This document shows positions 1 to 8,007 of a stretch of 64,000 bases of DNA, piece after piece (the stretch's first letter is position 1; every line of letters begins with the position of its first letter). This DNA comes from Bordetella bronchialis. Its GTDB lineage: Bacteria; Pseudomonadota; Gammaproteobacteria; Burkholderiales; Burkholderiaceae_B. The notes below the pieces were generated by a model. It was not told the origin of the DNA. It did no database searches and saw only the letters and a program-made list of their open reading frames with translations. Position numbers and translations under genes: made by a program. The DNA is taken from contig NZ_CP016170.1 of the NCBI RefSeq assembly GCF_001676705.1, positions 1,302,001 through 1,366,000 of the forward strand. The letters run 5' to 3'.

Positions 1-1
1 G

Positions 2-1384
2 CTGACCTCGTTCGCCACACTGGTCGGCGCCACGGTGCTGCTGGCCATCTACTGGCCGGTCATGGGCTTGATCGTGGGGCTGGGATCCGCGCTGTATCTG
101 GCGGTGACGGTGTCGCTGACCTTGAAGTACGTGGAGCCAGCGGCCAGCCTGAGCAATGCCTGGGACAGCCGCCTGAGCGGCGCGATGGCCGATTCCATCG
201 GCTGCAACGCCGTGGTCAAGGCATTCGGCGCGGAGGCGCGCGAAGAAGAACACCTGCGCCGCATCATCGACAAATGGGACAGCCGCACGCGCCGCACCTG
301 GACGCGTTCCACGCTGAACCTGGGCGCGCAGGGCGCGATGCTGGCGGCGATGCTGGTGGCCATGATCGGCGCCTCGCTGTATCTGTGGGTGCGGGACCAG
401 GCCTCGATCGGCGACATCACCTTCGCGATGGCGATGTTCTTCGTCCTGCAGGGGTATCTGCGGGACGTGGGCATGGACCTGCACGAGCTGCAGCGCGCGG
501 TCAACGACATGGAGGAACTGGCGGCGCTGGACCGCCAGCCGCCGGGCGTGCGCGACCTGCCGGGCGCCGCGACCCTGTCCGTGGATGCCGGCGGCATCCG
601 CTTCGAGAACGTCAGCTTCCGCTATGGGTCGCATGAAACGCCCTTGTTCCGCGACTTTTCCGTGGACATCGCGCCTGGGGAACGAATAGGCCTGGTCGGG
701 CATTCCGGCTCCGGCAAGACGACCTTCATCAAGCTGATCCAGCGCCTGTACGACCTGGAGGCCGGCCGCATCCTTATCGACGGCCAGGACATCGCCAAGG
801 TCAGCCAGGTGTCGCTGCGCCGGCGCATCGCCATCGTGCAGCAGGAGCCCTTGCTGTTTCACCGGACGCTGGCACAGAACATCGCCTATGCGCGGCCGGA
901 TGCCACGCGCGAACAGATCGAGCAGGCCGCGCGGCTGGCCAATGCGCACGATTTCATCATGCGCCTGCCGAAGGCTTACGACACGCAGGTGGGTGAACGC
1001 GGCGTCAAATTGTCCGGCGGCGAGCGCCAGCGCGTGGCCATCGCCCGGGCCTTCCTGGCCGATGCGCCCATCCTGATCCTGGACGAGGCGACTTCCAGCC
1101 TGGACAGCGAGAGCGAAGCGCTGATCCAGCAGGCCATGGGCCGCCTGATGGAGGGCCGCACGACCCTGGTGGTGGCGCACCGGCTGTCGACGGTGCGCGC
1201 CCTGGACCGACTGCTGGTCATGGACAAGGGCCGCATCGTGGAAGAGGGCAGCCACCACCAGTTGATGCGCATCGAAGGCGGCCTGTACCGCAAGCTGCTG
1301 GAGCGGCAGGCGCTGGACGGGCCGGGGCAGGGGCGCATCCGCGACCGCATGCTCGACGACGAGGCGGCCCTGGACTCGCCATAA
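2..1384 (+). CDS. ABC exporter, fused membrane and ATPase domains (5' end outside window)
   Basis: This is the C-terminal part of a fused ABC transporter with an exporter fold (MsbA/ATM1-like). The frame is open from base 2 without an upstream stop, so the true start lies before the window. The first GTG in frame (35) is inside a membrane helix and is not a credible start. The visible N-terminal third has hydrophobic transmembrane segments. The ATPase domain follows, with a Walker A (GHSGSGKT, near 698-724), the ABC signature LSGGERQRVAIARA, a Walker B ending LILDEATSS, and an H-loop histidine in VVAHRLS. It should couple ATP hydrolysis to export of a lipid, peptide or other hydrophobic substrate across the inner membrane; the substrate cannot be read from the sequence. 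The next gene is convergent. Confidence 0.9.
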   Translation: MTSFATLVGATVLLAIYWPVMGLIVGLGSALYLAVTVSLTLKYVEPAASLSNAWDSRLSGAMADSIGCNAVVKAFGAEAREEEHLRRIIDKWDSRTRRTWTRSTLNLGAQGAMLAAMLVAMIGASLYLWVRDQASIGDITFAMAMFFVLQGYLRDVGMDLHELQRAVNDMEELAALDRQPPGVRDLPGAATLSVDAGGIRFENVSFRYGSHETPLFRDFSVDIAPGERIGLVGHSGSGKTTFIKLIQRLYDLEAGRILIDGQDIAKVSQVSLRRRIAIVQQEPLLFHRTLAQNIAYARPDATREQIEQAARLANAHDFIMRLPKAYDTQVGERGVKLSGGERQRVAIARAFLADAPILILDEATSSLDSESEALIQQAMGRLMEGRTTLVVAHRLSTVRALDRLLVMDKGRIVEEGSHHQLMRIEGGLYRKLLERQALDGPGQGRIRDRMLDDEAALDSP

Positions 1385-1483
1385 GCGGCGGCGGCCGGTC
1401 CCGGCACCGCGCGGGCGCCGCCCGGGCCACGGCGGGCGGCGCGCCGTCCGGCGCGGCGCCTGGCCGGGGAGAATCGCGCCCGC

Positions 1484-2467
1484 CTACTCGGCCCGGGCGC
1501 CCGAAATGCGGATGACTTCGCGGAATTTGTCGGTGTCGCGCTTGATGACGCCGGCGAATTCCGCGGGCGTCGTCCCGATCGGCGTCGCGCCCAGGCCGAC
1601 GATGCGCTGGCGCACGGAAGGCGTCTTCAGCGCCTTGTCGATCGCCTGGCTCAGCCGGTTCACCAGGGCCGGGTCCGTGCCCGCCGGCACCAGCACGCCG
1701 TACCAGGGATCGACCTGCAAGCTCGGGTAGCCGCTTTCGGCCACGGTGGGCACGTCGGGCAATTCCGCCGACCGCTGCGCCGTGGTCACCGCCAGGGCGC
1801 GCAGGCGGCCATCGCGGATCTGGTTCACCGCCGCGGGCAGGTTGGTGAAAGAGAAATCCAGCCGCCCCGACATCAGGTCCACCAGGGCCGGGCCATCCCC
1901 CTTGAACGGGATATGGGATCCCGGCATTTTCGCTTCGATTTTCAGCATCTCGGCCGCCAGGTGTCCCGAAGACCCGATGCCGGCGGAACCGAAATTGAGT
2001 CCGCCCGGCTTGCCCCGGCCCAGCGCGATCAAGTCCTTCAGGCTCTTGACCGGCGAGGAGGCCGGCACGACCAGCACCAGCGGGACCGCCGCGACCAGGC
2101 TGACGGGCGCGAAGTCCTTTACCGGGTCATAGCTCAGCGAGGGATAGAGGCTGACGTTGATGGCATGCGTGCCGTTGGTCGCCATCAACCATGTATAGCC
2201 GTCGGCTGGCGAGCGGCCCACGAAGGACGTCCCGATCCCGCCGCCCCCGCCCGGCTGGTTGAAGACGACGACGCTGCCGTTCAGTTCCTGCGACAGCGCT
2301 TCGGCCAGGATGCGTGCCAGCACGTCGGTGGAGCCGCCGGCGGCATAGGGAACGACGAACTTGATCGGATGGTCCGGGAATTTCTGGTCCGCCGCGTTGG
2401 CGGCAGGGGGCGCCAGGAACAGCAGCCCGAGAACGGTCAGGAAGGCATGGACAATGGATTTGTGCAT
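1484..2467 (-). CDS. Bug family periplasmic receptor (TTT transporter, TctC-like)
   Basis: A 327-residue periplasmic solute-binding protein of the tripartite tricarboxylate transporter (Bug/TctC) family. Residues 1-25 form a classical signal peptide ending in ANA-AD. The mature protein opens with the family hallmark FPDHPIKFVVPYAAGGSTDV, and the mid-domain segment with NFGSAGIGSSGHLA and the HIPFKGDGPALVDLMSGRLD stretch are typical. Family members bind carboxylates such as dicarboxylates, amino acids or aromatic acids and deliver them to TctAB permeases. No tctA or tctB gene is present in the window, so it must either share a distant permease or act as a sensor. It lies upstream of, and on the same strand as, no clear partner; the racemase-like gene at 2607 is 139 bp away on the same strand and could be co-transcribed. 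Confidence 0.92.
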   Translation of the reverse strand: MHKSIVHAFLTVLGLLFLAPPAANAADQKFPDHPIKFVVPYAAGGSTDVLARILAEALSQELNGSVVVFNQPGGGGGIGTSFVGRSPADGYTWLMATNGTHAINVSLYPSLSYDPVKDFAPVSLVAAVPLVLVVPASSPVKSLKDLIALGRGKPGGLNFGSAGIGSSGHLAAEMLKIEAKMPGSHIPFKGDGPALVDLMSGRLDFSFTNLPAAVNQIRDGRLRALAVTTAQRSAELPDVPTVAESGYPSLQVDPWYGVLVPAGTDPALVNRLSQAIDKALKTPSVRQRIVGLGATPIGTTPAEFAGVIKRDTDKFREVIRISGARAE

Positions 2468-2606
2468 GATATGTGCGGCGCGATCGCGGCATCCTGCACG
2501 GGGCCTCGCGACCGCCGTGCCGGTGCCGTTCTCCGCGCTCCCCTTGAGATTTATCGGTCGATGCGCATGCGGCGTGGCGCGGGCCCGTCCGGCGCGTTAT
2601 GGTGGG

Positions 2607-3374
2607 TCAGGCCGCGGCCCGCGCCGGCCCCGGACGCGAAACCTCGATATGCCCGTCGCGCTGGAACAGGCGATCGCCGCGATAGCCGGTATCCACCTTC
2701 ATATGCCGCAACACCGCCCATAAAGAGGCCTGGTTGGACGACACGACGGGCTTGTCCAGTTCGCGCTCCAGCCCGGCGATCTGGTCCATGGTGAGCAGGT
2801 TGGTGCAGCTGATGAAAACCGTATCGCAGCCATCGATGCGGTTCCGATTTGCCAGCAGCCGGTCGCGCACCGCTTCCGAGGACACCTGGCGTATCGCTTC
2901 GCTGGTGGGACACTCCAGCGCATCCCAGGCGCCCGTCTCGATGCCGTAGTGGGCCAGGAAATCCACCTCGTGGCGGGTGATGTCTTTCGGGTAAGGCGTC
3001 AGCATGAATACGCGCTTGGCCGATACCGCGCGCAGCGCATTGACGACGGCGGTGGACGTGGTGATTGCCTCGATTCCCGTCAGGTCGGCGATCCGTTGCG
3101 CCACCTCGGCCTCGCGGCCGATGCCGGCAAGGAAGCTGCCGCTGGTGCAGCCGTAAAGGATGATCTCGGGATAGGCCTGCGCCAGATCGCTGGCCGCCCT
3201 CCCGATGGAATCCGCCATCGCCAGCAGCGAGTCCGCGCTGATCCCGGATCCCGGCCGGGACAGGCGGTTGTGATTCATCGCCACCCCTGCCGGCAGCGCG
3301 AACGGGAGCTCGCGTTCCATGGCCGTATTTCCCGGCGGCGCCAACACGCCGAATCGCTTTACATCGTTATTCAT
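2607..3374 (-). CDS. Maleate isomerase / arylmalonate decarboxylase-like Asp/Glu racemase family enzyme
   Basis: A 255-residue enzyme of the Asp/Glu racemase superfamily, closest in layout to maleate cis-trans isomerases and arylmalonate decarboxylases. It has the N-terminal PPGNT loop (N16) that binds a carboxylate, a first catalytic cysteine at C76 (YGCTSGS) and a second at C190 (ISCTNL). Having both cysteines favours a racemase or isomerase rather than the single-cysteine arylmalonate decarboxylase. The stretch TTSTAVVNALRA is also typical. It shares a strand with the Bug gene at 1484 and is divergent from the Bug gene at 3687, which fits metabolism of an imported dicarboxylate. The exact substrate is an inference. 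The start at 3374 is the only ATG that keeps the whole N-terminal carboxylate-binding loop. Confidence 0.8.
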   Translation of the reverse strand: MNNDVKRFGVLAPPGNTAMERELPFALPAGVAMNHNRLSRPGSGISADSLLAMADSIGRAASDLAQAYPEIILYGCTSGSFLAGIGREAEVAQRIADLTGIEAITTSTAVVNALRAVSAKRVFMLTPYPKDITRHEVDFLAHYGIETGAWDALECPTSEAIRQVSSEAVRDRLLANRNRIDGCDTVFISCTNLLTMDQIAGLERELDKPVVSSNQASLWAVLRHMKVDTGYRGDRLFQRDGHIEVSRPGPARAAA

Positions 3375-3686
3375 GGTGTTCCCCTTGGAGTTTGCCCGAT
3401 TATAGGCATACCCCCCGGCACGGCGCCAATGGAAAATTCTGATTCATTATTCGCTCGTGGCAATAGATGCCCGCCGGGGCATTCCCACGGGGCGGCGCGC
3501 GCGGCAACGCGGACAAGCATGCGTCCCGCGCCGCCGTCGCCGGTTGGCAGCACTGCCCGGACCGCTAGGGTAAACGCCAGCGATCCATATCAATCTGGAA
3601 TATCCCGCGGTCGGGAAAATTCAGTTTTCTATCGTTTTCGGCGCCGATAAACTGCCGCGACTCAATGAAAAATCACGGGGGGCGCA
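3375..3686. other. Intergenic region between divergent genes
   Basis: This 312-bp gap separates the minus-strand racemase-like gene from the plus-strand Bug gene, so it should hold both promoters. It has an AT-rich stretch around 3600-3680. The short sequence GGAAAATTC occurs twice, near 3429 and 3616, and an imperfect inverted pair TATCG...CGATA lies around 3630-3650 close to the Bug gene. A purine-rich ribosome binding site (CACGGGGGGC) precedes the Bug ATG. No convincing ORF or RNA gene is seen. Operator function is only a guess. Confidence 0.4.
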
Positions 3687-4673
3687 ATGATTTCACGTCG
3701 CGGCATCTTGAAGCTTGCCTACGGTAGTGTCCTGGTGGCGGGGGCCTCCGCCGGACGCGTGCAAGCCAGTTCGGCTCCGGTCAGCATCATCATCCCGGGC
3801 CCGCCGGGCGGCGGTGCCGACGCGATCGCCCGCATTGTGGCCGAGAAGCTGGGCCCGAAGATCGGCGAGACGATCATCGTCGAAGCGCGTCCCGGCGCCG
3901 GCGGCCTGATCGCCAGCAATTACGTCAAGCGCCAGGCCCCGGATGGCAAGGTGCTTTACCTGAGCTCATCCATGCTGGTCACCGCGCCGGCGGTCTATCC
4001 CGACGTCCAGAAACTGGATCCGGTGGCCGACTTCACGCCCCTGGCCAGGCTTTCGGTGAACACCTATCTGTTCCTGGCCGGCAAACAGCTGCCGGTTTCC
4101 AATGTGGGCGAGTTCATCGAGTACTGCCGCGCGAATCCCAAGAAGGTCAGGATAGGGACCGTGGGGCAGGGCTCATCGAGCCACCTGGCGGCCGCGTATC
4201 TGGCCAAGGCGGCGAACCTGGACGTCATCATCGTGCATTACAAGGGCTCCGCGCCGGCGAACCAGGACCTGATGGGCGGGTTCATCGACGCCAAGTTCGA
4301 GAATCTGGCCGGCACCCGCGCCACATTGGAATCCGGCAAGGTCAAGATCCTGGGCGTGTCCAACGCGGAACGCTCGCCGCTGTTCCCGGATGTGCCGACG
4401 GTAAAGGAGTCGGTGCCGGGCATGGTGGTCGACGACTTCTTCGTTATCGTCGCGCCGAAAGGAATGGAGACGGCGCGCGCCCAGGCGCTGGGCAAACAGC
4501 TGGGCGAAGTGGTCCGCATGCCGGACGTGGAAGCGAAGCTGCGCGAGCAGCTTGGCGCCATCTCCGCGCCCCTCGATCCCGTAGCGACCGCGGCCTACAT
4601 GCGCGACTCGTTCGACAGGACAAAGAAGTGGGCGGCCGAGCTGCTCGGGCCCGCGGACCTGGCGAACAGCTAG
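3687..4673 (+). CDS. Bug family periplasmic receptor (TTT transporter), possible Tat substrate
   Basis: A 328-residue Bug/TctC-type receptor. The N-terminus has paired arginines (MISRRGILK) before a hydrophobic core ending in VQASS. This resembles a twin-arginine signal without the full SRRxFLK consensus, so the export route is uncertain. The ligand-binding hallmark IIPGPPGGGADAIARIVAEK is at about residues 34-53. Further family motifs are GTVGQGSSSHLAAAYLA and the VHYKGSAPANQDLMGG stretch. The SMP-30-like gene starts 10 bp downstream, so the two are probably co-transcribed and the lactonase may act on the imported compound or a derivative of it. It has no adjacent permease genes. Confidence 0.9.
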   Translation: MISRRGILKLAYGSVLVAGASAGRVQASSAPVSIIIPGPPGGGADAIARIVAEKLGPKIGETIIVEARPGAGGLIASNYVKRQAPDGKVLYLSSSMLVTAPAVYPDVQKLDPVADFTPLARLSVNTYLFLAGKQLPVSNVGEFIEYCRANPKKVRIGTVGQGSSSHLAAAYLAKAANLDVIIVHYKGSAPANQDLMGGFIDAKFENLAGTRATLESGKVKILGVSNAERSPLFPDVPTVKESVPGMVVDDFFVIVAPKGMETARAQALGKQLGEVVRMPDVEAKLREQLGAISAPLDPVATAAYMRDSFDRTKKWAAELLGPADLANS

Positions 4674-4683
4674 CCGTCGGCGC

Positions 4684-5604
4684 GTGGCTTTCATGTTCCA
4701 GGCGCCAAGGACGGTCCAGGCCGAGGTATTCGCCCGGTATCCCGACGCGCTGCGCACGGCGACGCCCGCGAACGAATGGAACCGGGGCCAGCCCGCCGGC
4801 CTGGGCGCTTCCAGCTTTCTCGAAGGGCCATCGTTCGACCGCGCCGGTGTGCTTTGGTGCGTCGACATCGTCAACGGGCGCATCCTGAACGTGGACCGGG
4901 CGGGGAATTTCTCGATCGCCGTCGAGTACGACGGCTGGCCGAACGGCCTGAAGATACGCGACGATGGCCTGGTATTCATCGCGGACTGCAGGCACGGGAT
5001 CATGGTGCACGAGCCGGGGTCGCGGGCCGTGAAACCCTACCTGCCGCGCGCGGGGCTGGAGCGATTCAAGGGCGTCAACGACCTGTTCTTCGCGCGCGGC
5101 GGAGACCTCTACTTCACCGACCAGGGCATGACCGGACTGCATGACCCAAGCGGCCGCCTGTTCCGCCTGAAGCCGGACGGACGGCTGGATTGCCTGCTGT
5201 CGAATGTGCCCAGTCCCAATGGCGTCGTCATGGACCTGCACGAGCGCGCGGTACTGCTCGCGGTCACGCGGGCGAACGCCGTTTGGAAAGTACCCCTGTC
5301 GGGCAGCGGCGTGACCAAAGCGGGCCTGTTCCTGCCGCTCATGGGCGGCCTGGGTCCCGATGGCCTGGCGCTGGATGCCTCGGGGGGACTGGCGGTCGCG
5401 CATGCCGGATTGGGGACGGTGTGGCTGTTCGACGCCCAGGGGGAGCCCTTGCTGCGCGTCAGGACGCCGGGCGGTCTGCTTTCCACCAATATTGCCTACG
5501 GCGGCGAGCAGAACGCGGAATTGTTCATCACGGAGTCCGCGAGCGCGCAAATATTCCGGGTGCGCATGCCGCTGCCGGGCAAGCCGCTTTTTTCCCATCG
5601 CTAG
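4684..5604 (+). CDS. SMP-30/gluconolactonase family beta-propeller hydrolase
   Basis: A 306-residue six-bladed beta-propeller of the SMP-30/gluconolactonase/LRE family, metal-dependent enzymes that usually open lactone rings. The divalent-metal ligands expected in the family are visible: a Glu in SSFLEGPSF (E47), an Asn/Asp in KGVNDLFF and an Asp in GPDGLALD. There is no signal peptide, so it should be cytoplasmic. The GTG at 4684 is used as the start; an in-frame ATG three codons later (4693) is also possible. It sits 10 bp after a Bug receptor gene in an apparent operon. The TAG stop codon (5602-5604) overlaps the end of the palindromic element that follows, so the insertion ends exactly at the gene without truncating it visibly. 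Confidence 0.85.
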   Translation: MAFMFQAPRTVQAEVFARYPDALRTATPANEWNRGQPAGLGASSFLEGPSFDRAGVLWCVDIVNGRILNVDRAGNFSIAVEYDGWPNGLKIRDDGLVFIADCRHGIMVHEPGSRAVKPYLPRAGLERFKGVNDLFFARGGDLYFTDQGMTGLHDPSGRLFRLKPDGRLDCLLSNVPSPNGVVMDLHERAVLLAVTRANAVWKVPLSGSGVTKAGLFLPLMGGLGPDGLALDASGGLAVAHAGLGTVWLFDAQGEPLLRVRTPGGLLSTNIAYGGEQNAELFITESASAQIFRVRMPLPGKPLFSHR

Positions 5605-5873
5605 GGCCTGTTAACGCTAGAAGGAGCCTCGCACTGGCCGAGTCCGGGGCGGCAGACTAGGCGCGGACGACGCGGCGTGGTTGATCCACGTGAGGAGTCC
5701 GTAACGACGTATGCCGCCCCGGACTCGGCCAGCCCGAAGGGTGAGTACGCAAACCGGCGCCTGGCCGCGTTACGAATGCTCGCCGTGGCACCACCACGAC
5801 TGCGCTTCGTGCCTTGCCATCCACCGGTTTGCGTACTCATGCGAGGCTCCTTCTAGCGTTAACAGGCCCTAGC
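5600..5873. repeat. MITE-like nested palindromic element with 34-bp terminal inverted repeats
   Basis: The ends are perfect inverted repeats: 5600-5633 matches the reverse complement of 5840-5873, beginning CTAGGGCCTGTTAACGCTAG. Two further perfect inverted pairs are nested inside: 5634-5654 with 5712-5732 (21 bp, starting CTGGCCGAGTCCGG) and 5742-5757 with 5824-5839 (16 bp, TGAGTACGCAAACCGG). If the element proper is 5604-5869, it is flanked by TA on both sides (5602-5603 and 5870-5871), which would suit a 2-bp TA target duplication. It encodes no credible protein. The structure is that of a miniature inverted-repeat element or a folded-RNA repeat. From 5874 to 5958 nothing is recognised. 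Confidence 0.8.
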
Positions 5874-5958
5874 CCGGCCGTCGGGCAAGAAAGCGTGCCC
5901 TTCGCGTGAAGGGCCGCGCGATATCGCTCGTTCGTCGGTGAGCCGGACGCGCGCGAGG

Positions 5959-6627
5959 CTACAAGGCCGGCAGGCCCGCCTGCCTCAGGGCATCGTCCAG
6001 CCAGGGCGAAATCAGTACGCCCGCGGCGATTTCCCGCACACGCCGGTCTTCGGCCGCGACCTTCTCTTCCGCCGCGTCCAGCACGGTTTCGACATCGGCC
6101 CGGGGAATCACGACCACGCCGTCGGCATCGCCGATCACCAGGTCCCCGGGACTGACGCTGACACCCCCCACGGAAACGGGGATGCTCAATTTGCCGGGCA
6201 GGCCCTTGGTCGGGCCGCAAGGATTCGCGCCCGCGGAGAAGATCGGGAAAGGCGCGCGCGCCAGCACATCCAGGTCGCGTACCGCGGCGTCCACGACCAG
6301 CCCCCCGAGTCCGGCGGCGATGGCCTGGGTGGCCATGAGCTCGCCGAAAAGCGCGCAGGTCTGGTCGGCTTTTCCATCGACGACCAGCACGTCGCCGGGG
6401 CGGGCGATGGCCAGGGCCACATGCAGCATCAGGTTGTCGCCCGGGCGGACTTCGACCGTGAACGCCGGGCCGCACAGCTTCATGGCGGGAGCCAGCGCGC
6501 GGATACGCGCATGCATGGTGCCGCGGCGGCCCGCCACGTCGCAAAGGATCGCGGGCTGGAATTCGCGTGCGCGCTCGAGCAGCGCTGGCGACGGCCGATC
6601 GAAGTCCGAGAAAGATGCGTAGCTCAT
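5959..6627 (-). CDS. RraA-family protein / 4-hydroxy-4-methyl-2-oxoglutarate aldolase-like
   Basis: A 222-residue RraA-like protein. Members of this fold are either divalent-metal class II pyruvate aldolases (HMG/CHA aldolases acting on 4-carboxy-4-hydroxy-2-oxoacids) or inhibitors of RNase E. The Arg-Asp pair of the aldolase active site is present in VVDAAVRDLDVL, and GDVLVVDGKAD and GDLVIGDADGVVVIPR are typical of the family. A catabolic setting (Bug receptors, lactonase, aminotransferase) makes an aldolase more likely than RraA proper. The start at 6627 (MSYASFSDF) is chosen because the frame upstream of it is arginine-rich and without family similarity. The aminotransferase gene lies 43 bp upstream on the same strand, so the two probably form an operon. 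Confidence 0.82.
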   Translation of the reverse strand: MSYASFSDFDRPSPALLERAREFQPAILCDVAGRRGTMHARIRALAPAMKLCGPAFTVEVRPGDNLMLHVALAIARPGDVLVVDGKADQTCALFGELMATQAIAAGLGGLVVDAAVRDLDVLARAPFPIFSAGANPCGPTKGLPGKLSIPVSVGGVSVSPGDLVIGDADGVVVIPRADVETVLDAAEEKVAAEDRRVREIAAGVLISPWLDDALRQAGLPAL

Positions 6628-6670
6628 GGGTGTCCGTGGTGAAGGTTCCGGCGCTGTAGCGCCCAGGTGT

Positions 6671-7888
6671 TCAAGGTTCGAGCCGGGCGACCGCCGCCGC
6701 GATCCCGCTGCAACCGCGATCGATCTCCTCCATCGATGTGGCGAAGGAAAAGCGCAGGAAGGGCGACATGCCGTAGGAGCTGCCATCGATGGCCACGACT
6801 CCCGCTTCCTCCCGCAGGAAGTCCGCCACGTCGACATCGGTCTTCAGGACGTGGCCGTCGCGCGTGCGGCGTCCCAGCAGGCCCGCCACGCAGGCGAACA
6901 CGTAGAACGCGCCATCCGGGCTGTCGCAGGCGATGCCGTCGATGGCGTTCAGCCGTTCGACCATCCGGTCCCTGCGGTCCTCGAAGCGCCTTGCCGCCTC
7001 GCGCACGCATTGCTGCGGGCCGTCCAGCGCCTCCGCCGCGGCGGCCTGGGCGGCCGCGGTCGCGCAGGTTGTGCTTTGAGTGATCAGCAGCGTGATGGCC
7101 TTAATGAGCGCGGCGGGCCCGCAGCCATAGCCGATGCGCCACCCCGTCATCGCGTGCGATTTCGACAGCCCGTTGACCAGCAGCGTGCGGGCGCGGAGTT
7201 CCGGTTCGACGTTCAGGATGCAGGCATGCCTGGCATGCCCATAGACGAAATGTTCATAGATCTCGTCCGTCAGTATGCGCACATGCGGGTGCCGCAGCAG
7301 CACGTCGGCCAAGGCACGCAGTTCGGCGGGGCCGTAGACCGCCCCGGTCGGATTGCCGGGCGAGTTCAGTATCACCCAGCGTGTTCTGGCGGTGATCGCG
7401 GCGTCCAGCTGTGGGGCGGTCAGCTTGAAGCCGGCGGCCGCCGGGCATTCCGCTATCACCGGAATGCCGCCGTGGATCAGGACCATCTCTGGGTACGACA
7501 CCCAGTAGGGCGCCGGTACGATCACCTCGTCGCCTTCATTGACGGTGGCCATCAAGGCATTGAAGATCACGTGCTTCGCGCCGCTCCCCACGACGATCTC
7601 ATCCATGGCGAATTCAAGCGCGTTTTCACGCTTCAGCTTGCCCGCGATCGCCTTGCGCAGCGCGGCGGTGCCCGCGGACGCCGTGTAGCGGGTGTGGCCG
7701 CTTTCCAGCGCCGCCATGCCTGCCCGCACGATATGGGCGGGCGTGGGAAAGTCGGGCTCGCCCAGCGTGAAGTCCGTGATGTCCCGGCCCGCCGCGCGCA
7801 TCGCGTCGGCGCGTGCTTTCGCGGCGACGCTGGCCGACGGTTTCACGTGGCCGAGCCGGTCGGCGAGGATCTGTGGGTGTGTAGGCAT
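6671..7888 (-). CDS. Class I/II pyridoxal-phosphate aminotransferase (AspC-like)
   Basis: A 405-residue fold-type I aminotransferase resembling bacterial aspartate/aromatic aminotransferases of subgroup I-gamma. The substrate-binding segment DFTLGEPDFPTPAHI is near residue 38, the PLP-stabilising NSPGNPTGAVY near 170, and the Schiff-base lysine lies in NGLSKSHAMTGWRIGYG. It transfers an amino group between an amino acid and a 2-oxo acid; the actual donor is not predictable. The start at 7888 (MPTHPQILADRL) fits the family; a longer in-frame extension to 8143 crosses the promoter of the divergent LysR gene and is rejected. It is followed at 43 bp by the RraA-like gene, and the divergent LysR gene is the likely regulator. 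Confidence 0.88.
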   Translation of the reverse strand: MPTHPQILADRLGHVKPSASVAAKARADAMRAAGRDITDFTLGEPDFPTPAHIVRAGMAALESGHTRYTASAGTAALRKAIAGKLKRENALEFAMDEIVVGSGAKHVIFNALMATVNEGDEVIVPAPYWVSYPEMVLIHGGIPVIAECPAAAGFKLTAPQLDAAITARTRWVILNSPGNPTGAVYGPAELRALADVLLRHPHVRILTDEIYEHFVYGHARHACILNVEPELRARTLLVNGLSKSHAMTGWRIGYGCGPAALIKAITLLITQSTTCATAAAQAAAAEALDGPQQCVREAARRFEDRRDRMVERLNAIDGIACDSPDGAFYVFACVAGLLGRRTRDGHVLKTDVDVADFLREEAGVVAIDGSSYGMSPFLRFSFATSMEEIDRGCSGIAAAVARLEP

Positions 7889-8007
7889 GTGGCTGCTCGA
7901 CGATGTAGGGTAGGCAGATTGTCCGCACGCGAAATAATTCTGAAAAGAGATAATTACTGATGTGAGAGAATTCCAATCCGGTATGAAAACATGGGGTGTT
8001 TCCCAGG

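Noticed and set aside
5601..5840. Short minus-strand frame inside the palindromic element
   Set aside because: Its sequence is dictated by the inverted repeats; the same peptide motif (FAYS) arises from both arms. No start signal is seen.
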